From assembly GCF_000316115.1 (NCBI RefSeq), contig NZ_JH993797.1, forward strand, positions 7,351,961 to 7,415,960: 64,000 bases of DNA, read 5' to 3'. Of this stretch, positions 1-8,400 are shown piece by piece. Under the pieces are notes generated by a model. The model was not told where the DNA came from. It worked only from the letters and a program-made list of their open reading frames with translations, and made no database searches. Within the stretch, counting starts at the first letter, position 1; each line of letters opens with the position of its first letter. The position numbers and the translations under genes are program-made. The DNA is from Leptolyngbya sp. PCC 7375. Its GTDB lineage: Bacteria; Cyanobacteriota; Cyanobacteriia; Phormidesmidales; Phormidesmidaceae.

Positions 1-113
1 TCAGTCACCTGATAGATAATCACCTCGATCACCTCAGACACAATCGCATCAACAACAGTCCGTGTTGCCCCGGTGCGATCGCAAATCGCCCCGACCAGTT
101 CACCTTTATTCAT
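1..113 (-). CDS. HU-like DNA-binding protein, N-terminal part (runs off the left edge)
   Basis: The minus strand opens with an ATG at 113 and reads MNKGELVGAICDRTGATRT without a stop to the window edge. The pattern M-N-K-x-E-L-V-x-A-I, then a helix, is typical of the HU/IHF fold, whose dimers bend DNA. Only about 37 residues are visible, so the DNA-binding arm is not seen. The start codon overlaps the stop of the coat gene by one base (TGATG), which suggests translational coupling. HU-like proteins occur in some phages, and the position directly after the coat gene implies this is a phage gene rather than the host HU. Confidence 0.7.
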   Translation of the reverse strand, partial: MNKGELVGAICDRTGATRTVVDAIVSEVIEVIIYQVT

Positions 114-1252
114 CAGCCCGCTATCCTCGCCGCTAACCGAGCGTCCACCAATTCAGCACCCCACAGGCAACTCAGATAGAACCCAGTTTGGTGATATTCA
201 TCTCTAATTTCCAGACGTAGGACCACACCCGTCATATCGTCCACCCAGGTCATAAAGCTAGACGTCATACCAGGGATGCGCAATCGTGCAGCAGGCCGCG
301 AGTCAAAGGCAAAGGCCATGGGATGAAAGGCCAGGTTAATGGCGTGATCACCCTTGAACGTAAGAGCCGCATTATCGGCCCAGGCCACCTTAGCCTTAGG
401 AGCATAGGTAAGGGTGCTACCGACACCGAAACCAATCACAACATAGGTTTGAGTATCCCCTGCGACAGTAAAGATATCGCCTGCTACCGGTGGGCCACCC
501 CCCGTGTCAATCACAACCGTTGTATCGTCTACAGCATGGTTAGCCTGGTTTACCAACCAGCCTGCTGGGGTGCCATTAGGATTACTATGATTGATGTCAT
601 CCAGGCCAACATCTTCGTACCAGTCAAAGCCATAGGCATGACTAATTTCACCTTCCCGGATCACCTCAGTAGAACCAAAATTAAGCGCTCGGGCAAAAGC
701 ATCTAGACCGGTGGCATTACCGTAAGCATCGGTATTGAGCACCAGGCGACGCATAAATTTAGGGCACTTCTGCTTAGTAAGTACCTTTTTAGCGTTTTGG
801 GCATCGGTGGGAGCGGCAGCAAAGGGAGTTGTACCACCAGTGCCAATATAACCATAGACACCTTTGTACTGTGCTGCGATTGCCGCCGTAATGTCTTCAA
901 CAATGGGACTAACGGCATTAGCCAGGAACATAGGCACCTGGTCCTCTGCCGATTCAATCAGTGAGATTTGTTTCTCGGTCAGGGGAAAGTTGACCTCTTT
1001 CCAGTAGTTGAGATTAACCTTTACCGTACTCGGAGCCGGAGCAGACTGACTAGTCGGTGGTGTGGGTCCTGGTACTACATCACGGGAGGCAAACTCAGGG
1101 GGGACAATCACCTCTGTCACGCCACCAGGACTGTGGGCCTGTTCTCGATCTCCAGCTGGAATATTGTTGACCAGCATCGGTAAACAGGTGTGCTGACGAA
1201 TAGTTTGAGCCCCAAGCGCCAACACTTTGCCGTATAAATCTTCAATTGCCAT
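113..1252 (-). CDS. Phage major capsid protein, P22 coat (gp5) type
   Basis: This 379-aa protein would form the icosahedral shell. The middle holds the pattern usual for the P22 coat family: an N-K-V-like strand ending NYWKEVNFPLTEKQI (about 82-97), a helix ending in VEDITAAIAAQ, GYIGTGGTTPF (about 133-143), a P-x-x-x-R-R-LVLN segment (about 163-173) and EGEISHAYGFDWYED (about 200-214). Family assignment comes from this motif order and from the neighbours: a scaffold-like gene lies 28 bases upstream and the portal gene upstream of that. The proline- and serine-rich stretch near residues 60-75 may be a linker. A shortened, decayed copy of part of this gene lies near 39.8 kb. Confidence 0.72.
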   Translation of the reverse strand: MAIEDLYGKVLALGAQTIRQHTCLPMLVNNIPAGDREQAHSPGGVTEVIVPPEFASRDVVPGPTPPTSQSAPAPSTVKVNLNYWKEVNFPLTEKQISLIESAEDQVPMFLANAVSPIVEDITAAIAAQYKGVYGYIGTGGTTPFAAAPTDAQNAKKVLTKQKCPKFMRRLVLNTDAYGNATGLDAFARALNFGSTEVIREGEISHAYGFDWYEDVGLDDINHSNPNGTPAGWLVNQANHAVDDTTVVIDTGGGPPVAGDIFTVAGDTQTYVVIGFGVGSTLTYAPKAKVAWADNAALTFKGDHAINLAFHPMAFAFDSRPAARLRIPGMTSSFMTWVDDMTGVVLRLEIRDEYHQTGFYLSCLWGAELVDARLAARIAG

Positions 1253-1279
1253 GGGATAAACTCCTCTATCAATCAGGCC

Positions 1280-1864
1280 TTAGCCCAAGGACACACGCAC
1301 TGAACCGCTGATGACGTCATCGGGGTCAACGCCGCTGACGATACCGTCCTTCGCTGTCAGCTGTTTCGGTGTCTCTTCAGTTGAGCTGCCCTCACCGGCA
1401 CTGCCACCAGTGCCCGCTGCATCATCCCCAAAAAACATGGCGGGATATTTGGTTTTGAGACCGTCATAGAATCCTTCGGGAGCAGTGATGTCGCCGTTTT
1501 CGCCAACGTCAAGACTATTAGCGACTTGCGGAAGCAACAGATCCTCATACTCGGGTCGCAGCTGAGCTGAAGTAAGTCCTCTTAGGGCGGTGAATTGTTT
1601 TTGACTGGTGACCAGCTGTGTTTTTGTGTCTGCAAGCTGTGTTGTTAACTGGTCACGTTCGTCGGTCAAGGTTTGTAGCTGGTCCGCCTGGGTTTGGTAC
1701 TGGTCCAACTGCTGTAAAGCGGTGCGGGCAGCTTCTGGGTCAATGCCGTCGTATAAATCGGCCTGGGTGATGGCCTGGTCAAAACTGGAGAGTATTTCTG
1801 TATCCACTGTGGGTATGGCCCCTAATTGCGATCGCAATTGAGTCAGCGTTTCTTTTAAACTCAT
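1280..1864 (-). CDS. Phage scaffolding-like protein
   Basis: A 194-aa acidic protein between portal and coat genes, the normal place of a scaffold that templates shell assembly and then leaves. Residues about 45-95 are rich in Q, L, T and D in a heptad-like pattern (ALQQLDQYQTQADQLQTL), which predicts a long coiled coil. The C-terminal third is glycine-, serine- and glutamate-rich and probably disordered. Its ATG overlaps the portal stop by four bases (ATGA), so the two are probably translated in a coupled way. No family-specific motif is present; the call rests on position, size and coiled coil. Confidence 0.6.
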   Translation of the reverse strand: MSLKETLTQLRSQLGAIPTVDTEILSSFDQAITQADLYDGIDPEAARTALQQLDQYQTQADQLQTLTDERDQLTTQLADTKTQLVTSQKQFTALRGLTSAQLRPEYEDLLLPQVANSLDVGENGDITAPEGFYDGLKTKYPAMFFGDDAAGTGGSAGEGSSTEETPKQLTAKDGIVSGVDPDDVISGSVRVSLG

Positions 1865-3267
1865 CGATCATCATCTCCGGGTAGTAGGTGTTTACGTTGG
1901 GCAACCGCCCGCAACTCTTCACGAGTAATATCCTCACGTTCTCGCATTTGAACTAAGACCTGTAGCAACTGGGGGTCAGCACTCAGGTCCCTAAAGAACT
2001 GGGTATCCAGTTCAGCTCTGCCGCCGTTGGCTAGGCCCAGATATTGAGCGTGCCAGCTGAGACATTCGGTAATGCCCAGGGCAAAGTCAGAGGCGAACAG
2101 GTAAAGCTCAGACTCAATGGTGGTGGCCTGGATAATCGAGGTCATGGCCGCCTGGCGATCTGAGGGTTTAACCAGAAAGTCCGCCCCCAGAAAGTTCAGC
2201 TCTTGCTCAATGTCCTGCACCTCTTGCCGACTGGCATACAGGCTATTGGCATTGGGTTCTGCCCAGGCGAAGGCTCCGCCGATGGGGACATCCACCACTG
2301 ACCTTGGGCCCAGGGTGAGATCTGAACCATCGCCACCCACCCGCACAGGGGAAGGAAAACAGCAGTAGTGCATCTTTTGTCGGTGGTCACTTTTGACCTG
2401 ATAGTGGCTGATGTTGAGCTTGGCCATACTCAACAGGGTGGGATTAGACTCAAAGAACCCAGTGCGATCGCCACCATATAAACAAATCAGCGGTATCGCC
2501 TTAAAAGGAACTAGCCGACCCCGCACCCGACGACCCATAACACCTGATTTCTCAGGTCGATGCACCTGCTGTGGCTTGCCATCACGACCCTTAACCACCT
2601 GGTAGGTGTCAAATCGACCCGGTCGGAGCAGGCAATAGTACGTTTGTTCAGACTCTCCGTAGGTGCCGTCGGCTTCGATGACCTGCGATCGCAATACAGC
2701 CCAGGCCAGAACCTTACGGTTGCCCACCATGTGATAGCGCCAGTTGATCACCTGCATGGGAGAAATGGGCGACCAAAAGGGCTGGCGACCGGCGATCAGG
2801 GTGTCGGCCAGGGAGACAACAGAATCGTTTGCGGTTGGAAAGTCGATCAGACAAAAGGTATGGCCCAGCCGCAGGGAGCGCATACCGAGGAGGGCACAGA
2901 GTCTGTCTCCAGTCATGCGATCGCCATCGAGGCTGTGCCAGTGCTCACGAATCGGATGGGGCACATCCACCAGGCGCACACCATTGTTGAAAATCATGCC
3001 AACAAAGTCGCGCACAGCCTGGCCAAAGCGGTCGGAGAAGTGGGACTGTACTAGCCGTGATTGGTAGTCGGGGTCACTTTCACCGGGCATTTGGGGTAGG
3101 TACCGCCGGGCGCGGGCGGTGGCCTTGGCAGTGCCGTCTGGCTGTATATCAATCCAGGCCGAGTCACCTTGATAGACGTCTTCGACTAGTCGCCAGTGGG
3201 GTAACTGGCGGCGGTAGGCGTTGCATTCATAGTTGATGAGTGTCGTTATTCTCAAAATGAGACTCAT
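1861..3267 (-). CDS. Phage portal protein (DUF4055-like)
   Basis: Likely the portal subunit that forms the ring at the DNA-entry vertex. The N-terminus has NYECNAYRRQLPHWRLVEDV followed by RYLPQMPGESDPDY and VRDFVGMIFNNGVRLV, the layout seen in DUF4055 portal proteins. I prefer the ATG at 3267 (MSLILRIT, preceded by AGGTG) over the TTG eight codons upstream, giving about 468 aa. It is followed directly by scaffold and coat genes. Fragments of the same gene, with internal deletions, recur near 40.0-40.2 kb. The next phage genes upstream on this strand lie beyond a 6.4-kb plus-strand insertion. Confidence 0.72.
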   Translation of the reverse strand: MSLILRITTLINYECNAYRRQLPHWRLVEDVYQGDSAWIDIQPDGTAKATARARRYLPQMPGESDPDYQSRLVQSHFSDRFGQAVRDFVGMIFNNGVRLVDVPHPIREHWHSLDGDRMTGDRLCALLGMRSLRLGHTFCLIDFPTANDSVVSLADTLIAGRQPFWSPISPMQVINWRYHMVGNRKVLAWAVLRSQVIEADGTYGESEQTYYCLLRPGRFDTYQVVKGRDGKPQQVHRPEKSGVMGRRVRGRLVPFKAIPLICLYGGDRTGFFESNPTLLSMAKLNISHYQVKSDHRQKMHYCCFPSPVRVGGDGSDLTLGPRSVVDVPIGGAFAWAEPNANSLYASRQEVQDIEQELNFLGADFLVKPSDRQAAMTSIIQATTIESELYLFASDFALGITECLSWHAQYLGLANGGRAELDTQFFRDLSADPQLLQVLVQMREREDITREELRAVAQRKHLLPGDDDR

Positions 3268-3540
3268 GAGACACCTGTCATTTAAGCGCAATCACTAGGG
3301 GCATGCAATCAGTAGCAGGAAAGTTGGGTGTTTCTACGGGTTGGCCCATGGGCAAGGGGTGGAATGATGCAACTACGAACAGGGCGCGTCACACTGTCTA
3401 CCTGTTAGTAATGCAGGATTTATGCCATTGGGGATACCCTCCCCTAGAAAAAGTTTCATTCCGCAAGTCGTTGGGGCGCAGCGGTTTTTATTTATTGGCT
3501 TGATAATGTTGCCAGTAGTTTTGATTTCTATTGGCAGTCT
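3268..3540. other. Intergenic segment that is duplicated near 40.2-40.5 kb
   Basis: No convincing gene lies here. Positions about 3290-3490 are repeated with some 85 percent identity at about 40265-40465, although neither copy codes for a clear full protein. On the minus strand both copies can be read as PNDLRNET, then RGGYP and CITN before a stop, with no start codon in frame. This may be the worn 3' end of a former gene between the portal gene and its upstream neighbour. Confidence 0.5.
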
Positions 3541-4845
3541 ATGAACCGCAGGGAACGACGTCGGCAAATGACCGAGCGGATTGCCTATCGGCTTTATCAA
3601 CGACGGTTGAGACGAGGGTATGAGGGGAGTAGTGAACAGGATTGGCGAGCGGCAGAGAAGATTGCTCGGAGCCCTATTACCTGTAGTAGCTTTCGGTTAA
3701 ATCAATGGCTAAAAGGTCGATGGCGCAGGTCAATTGGCTGGTATGAGTCAACAACCGTTGAACACGCTCTGGAGACGCTGACGGAAGATCTAAAAAATCT
3801 AGCGGTGTTTGACCTGTTGGCGCTGTTGGCAAATGTGGCCATCATTATCAGTCTTGGCTCGTTTTTGACGAATGGAGAACGGCAGCGGCATGACCAGCAA
3901 GTATATGAAGCGTGGCAGGTGATTACGAATGCCCATGGTCAGCCGGGGAATGGGGGACGGCGACGGGCGTTAGAGTTTTTGAATTCGACGCCGGGGACGC
4001 CGGGGCGGCGGCGATGGTTTGGTGTGCCGTGGGCAAAAGAAGATTTGTTGGGGGTAGATGTTTCGAAGGCGAATTTGGCTAGGATTCAGCTACCTGGGGC
4101 TTACCTATGGGATGCTAATTTTCAGGAAGTTCACCTGGGGTCTGCCAATCTTCAGAAGGCTATCCTAGGGAATGCCAATTTTCAGAAAGCTATCCTAGTG
4201 AATATCAATCTTCAGCAGGCCTACCTATGGGATGCCAATCTTCAGCAGGCTGACCTAGGGTATGCCAATCTTCAGCAGGCTGACCTAGGGTATGCCAATT
4301 TTCAGCAGGCCGACCTAGGGTATGCTAATCTTCAGCAGACTGCCCTATTGGCTACCAATCTTCAGCAAGCCGACCTAGGGTATGCCGATCTTCAGCAGAC
4401 CGCCCTATGGCGTTCCAATCTTCAGCAAGCCGACCTAGGGTATGCCAATCTTCAAGAGACCTCCCTAGTGTCTGCTAATCTTCAGCAGGCCAACCTAGAG
4501 AGTGCCAATCTTCAGGAGACCCTCCTAGAGAGTGCCAATTTTCAGCAGGCCGACCTAGAGAGTGCCAATCTTCAGGAGGCACTACTATTAGCCACTGACT
4601 TGCGAATGTCCAACGGACTAACAACCCAGCAGCTGACAACAGCAAAACTCTGTCATGTCGCGTTCCCCAACTCCATTCAGGGTATTAATCCAAACCGAGA
4701 CTGTGAAGCCATGCCTCAAGCCTTAGTTGAATTCCATGAGCAAAGAGCGCAGGAAAATCCAGGCATACACTTGCCAATCACATTGGAAAATGCCAAGAAA
4801 ACTGTTGAAGAAGTTCGCCAGAAAAAATGGGATGACCTGGAGTAG
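3541..4845 (+). CDS. Membrane-anchored pentapeptide-repeat protein
   Basis: A 434-aa protein of unknown role. Residues about 8-45 (ERIAYRLYQRRLRRGYEG then QDWRAAEK) resemble a DUF2934-type basic helical domain. A single hydrophobic segment (about 86-109) follows. Residues about 168-360 are tandem pentapeptides of the A-(N/D)-L-Q-Q type, which fold as a right-handed quadrilateral helix. The repeats are also visible as a 30-base period in the DNA at about 4100-4590. The C-terminal 75 residues are non-repetitive. With the next gene it forms plus-strand cargo inside a minus-strand phage head module. Confidence 0.8.
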   Translation: MNRRERRRQMTERIAYRLYQRRLRRGYEGSSEQDWRAAEKIARSPITCSSFRLNQWLKGRWRRSIGWYESTTVEHALETLTEDLKNLAVFDLLALLANVAIIISLGSFLTNGERQRHDQQVYEAWQVITNAHGQPGNGGRRRALEFLNSTPGTPGRRRWFGVPWAKEDLLGVDVSKANLARIQLPGAYLWDANFQEVHLGSANLQKAILGNANFQKAILVNINLQQAYLWDANLQQADLGYANLQQADLGYANFQQADLGYANLQQTALLATNLQQADLGYADLQQTALWRSNLQQADLGYANLQETSLVSANLQQANLESANLQETLLESANFQQADLESANLQEALLLATDLRMSNGLTTQQLTTAKLCHVAFPNSIQGINPNRDCEAMPQALVEFHEQRAQENPGIHLPITLENAKKTVEEVRQKKWDDLE

Positions 4846-5435
4846 AAGAGAAATTAGACCATTGCACAAGATGGAGTCCCAGGTTGAATCGGGAAAAGTG
4901 AAAGGAGGAAAGGGAAAAGATAATCATTTCCCATCCAACAGAGAACTCGACAACTGCTCTTTTTAGAATTTTGTCGCCGCGCGCAAAATTCTAAACTACT
5001 CCACCGACCATCCCTCATGTGAACGCTATTAATGGACCAACCCCTTATGCTGGGTTGTAGGGCGGCGTTCCGGCCCTGCCCAGGGGAAACCCAGTCTGCC
5101 TAAATGAGACAACTTGACTACTTCCAGAAAGGGAACTCGGAGCTACCCATATACAAGAGACCCCACGCAACCGATTTTGCATTTAGCCGAGCACTCAAAA
5201 TGCAGCAGCTAAAAAAGCCCCCCAGCAAACATCTGAAAGGCTCAAGTTGTAAATGAAGCGGTAGTTTAACCAGCACCCTACTTGACCATCCTAGTGTGCC
5301 CATATCACTTAACCCACACGAGTTTGAGCTAGAGCATAGAAGTCAAAAGATTACCTGTAGCAAAATTTAGGTTTTTCCTTACCTGATTATTAAGGACATC
5401 AAATCGCAGACACAGATAAAAAGCAGAGTGGTATA
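4846..5435. other. Gene-free stretch before the TPS exoprotein gene
   Basis: I see no supportable gene here. The segment holds the hairpin at 4962-4995 and otherwise ordinary sequence. Short reading frames on both strands lack start signals or family features. Confidence 0.6.
4962..4995 (+). terminator. Perfect 12-bp inverted repeat, likely terminator
   Basis: TTTAGAATTTTG and CAAAATTCTAAA pair perfectly around a 10-base GC-rich loop. It lies about 120 bases after the pentapeptide gene. There is no long T run on the plus strand, so it could be a bidirectional terminator or another hairpin element. Confidence 0.5.
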
Positions 5436-5486
5436 GTGCCCAAAATTGCTCTTTCTAGGGCTCTGAGGCTATCGGGGCATCTCGTG

Positions 5487-8400
5487 ATGGAAAACTGTTT
5501 GCAGCGAAACGGACAGATGAGTTGGATGCTGGGTGTCCTTTTAATGACAGCTGCTGGCTGGAATACACCGGTACGGGCTGAAAGCGTGGTGATTCCTGAC
5601 AATACGTTGGGTACTGAAAGTTCAGTTATAAATAATCTGGATGATCTAAATCAGATTGTTGAAGGGGGAGCCGTCCGAGAGAGTAATCTTTTCCATAGTT
5701 TTTTAGAGTTTAATGTAGCGGAAGACCATGGGATCTATTTTGCTAATCCGGCAGATATTGAGTCGATCCTGACGCGGGTGACCGGGGATAATCCGTCTAA
5801 TATTTTGGGGCGATTAGGGGTTTTGGGAGAGGCTAATCTGTTTTTGCTGAATCCTAATGGCATTGTGTTTGGTGAGAATGCATCGTTGGATATAAATGGC
5901 TCGTTTTACGCATCAACAGCAGAGTCAATCTCGTTGGGGGAAGGCGTTTTTAGTGCGACTGTCCCTGAGAGTAGTCAGTTGCTGACGGTTAATCCAGAGG
6001 TTACGTTTTTTAGTTATTTGATGCCAGGGTTAGGAGAGATTAACAACAGCGGAGAGTTATCGGTTGGGACAGGGAAGACTCTTACGTTGCTAGGGGATAT
6101 GGTTCTGAGTAGTGGTGCTCTGACTGCGTCGGGGGGAACGGTACAGGTTTTAGGCAATCTTGTAGGTTTGGTAGACCAAGCGACTGTTGATGTTTCGGGT
6201 GCTACGGGTGGTGGCACTGTGTTGGTTGGTGGAGACTATCAGGGACAGGGAACAGTACCTGCTGCGGAACGGACGTTTGTGGGTTCTGAGGTGGTGATTG
6301 CTGCAGATGCTCTGGATGTGGGTGATGGGGGGCGAGTAATTGTTTGGGCGGATGGGGCAACTCGGTTTGGGGGGCGTATTAGTGCTCAGGGGGGACCTCA
6401 AGGGGGAGATGGTGGTTTTGTTGAAGTGTCGGGTCTGGCGATGTTGGATTTTGCCGGTGAGGTGAATACTCAGACGTTGGAGGGAGAGGCGGGGCAACTG
6501 TTGTTGGATCCAGCGAATATAGTCATTGCTGATACGCCTCTAGCAGGGTTTGAAACTGTTGAGCAGGCGGATGGGGTGTTAGTTGATTTTTTATATAGTG
6601 CATTAGAAGATGCGGGACAGGAAAGTCATCTAACGCCAGAGACTGTTGAGTCATTGTTAGCTTTGAACGATCTGACGCTAGAAGCAACAAACGCTATTAT
6701 TGTTGTTGGGGGTAATGTGAATGGATTTAGCGAGAATAATTTGACCCTGCGAGCTGCAAGAATTGGAGTAATTAGTTCACGTTTAGGACAGTCGGGCGGG
6801 GGAGACATTGTTCTAGAAACTCCACAGGTAGAAGGTAGTTTTGTCCTAGTTGATGAAGGACTACTTGATACTAATGTTTCATCCGGTCCTCGCTTAAATG
6901 GCGGAAACATAACTATTCTTACTCATGATTTGACAGTCGAGAACAATGCGATAGTCAGTGCCAGTACTTTTGGTGAGGGTGATTCTGGTCTGGTGGAGAT
7001 TATAGCGACTAATGATGTAACTGTTGACGGAAGTACTTCTTTCATTGTCAGTCAAGTAGGCTCAGCAGCCGTGGGCAATAGTGGTGGTATTTTCATTACC
7101 ACTGACAATCTATCTGTGCTCAACGATGCGGTGGTTGGTGCAGGCACTTTTGGCCAAGGTGATTCCGGTCAGGTAGAAATTATGGCAACCAGCGATGTTG
7201 TCGTCGACGGAGCCGATTCTTTTATCGGTAATCAAGTAGGTCTAGGAGCTACAGGCAGTAGCGGTGGTGTTTTCATTGTTACTGACAATCTATCTGTGCT
7301 CAACGATGCGGTGGTGAGTGCGAATACTTTTGGCGAAGGCAACTCTGGTCAGGTGGAGGTGGAGGCAACTGGTAATGTTATCGTTGATGGAACAGATTCT
7401 TCTATCAATAGTCAGGTACTTTCAGGGGCATTGGGCAGTAGCGGCGGTGTTTTCATTACTACTGATAATCTATCCGTGCTCAATGATGCGGCGGTGAGTG
7501 CGAGTACCGGTGGAATAGGCGATTCCGGTCAGGTAAAGATTGTGGCAAGCGGAAATGTTGTTGTCGATGGAACCGATTCTTCTATAGTTAGTGAAGTAGT
7601 TCCAGGAGCCAGAGGCAGTAGCGGCGGTGTTTTCATTACCACTGACAATCTATCTGTGCTCAATGATGCGGCAGTAGCCGCAAGTACTTTTGGCGAGGGT
7701 GATTCCGGTCAGGTAGAAATTATGGCGACCAGCGATATTATCGTCGATGGAACCGATTCTTTTATAGGCAGTGAAGTAGTTTCAGGAGCTGTGAGCAATA
7801 GCAGCAACGTCTTCATTACTGCCGATAATCTATCTGTGCTCAATGGCGCGATCATCAGTGCGAGTACTTTTGGCAAGGGCGATTCTGGTCAGATAGAGAT
7901 TGTGGCAACCAGCGACGTTACCGTCGATGGAATCAATTCTTTTATTGCTAGCCAAGTATTTACAGGAGCCGTGGGCAATAGTGGCGGTATTTCTATTATT
8001 ACTGACAATCTATCCGTACTCAATGGTGCGTCGTTCAGTGCGAGTACTTTTGGCGAGGGCGATTCTGGTCAGATAGAGATTGTGGCGACCAGCGACGTTA
8101 CCGTCGATGGAATCGAATCTTCTGTGGACAGCCAGGTAGGGCCAAGAATCATAGGCAATAGCGGCGGTATTTCTATTACTACGGATAAGCTGTCTATAGT
8201 AAATGATGGATCAGTTAGTGCGAGTACTTTTGGCGAGGGCGATTCTGGTCAGATAGAGATTATGGCAACCAGCGACGTTACCGTCGATGGAACTGATTCT
8301 TTTATAGATAGTCAGGTGGGTCGAGAAGCTATGGGTAGTAGCGGTGGTGTTGCTGTTACTACGGACAATCTAGCTGTGCTCAATGGAGCGGCAGTTAGTG

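Noticed and set aside
323..706. Long plus-strand frame opposite the coat gene
   Set aside because: It is antisense to a well-supported structural gene, lacks any family pattern, and its composition follows the coat gene's codon pattern.
6150..6497. Minus-strand frames inside the TPS exoprotein gene (also near 8312-9523)
   Set aside because: They arise because the repetitive coding strand has few reverse stops. Their sequences are low-complexity and repeat with the gene.
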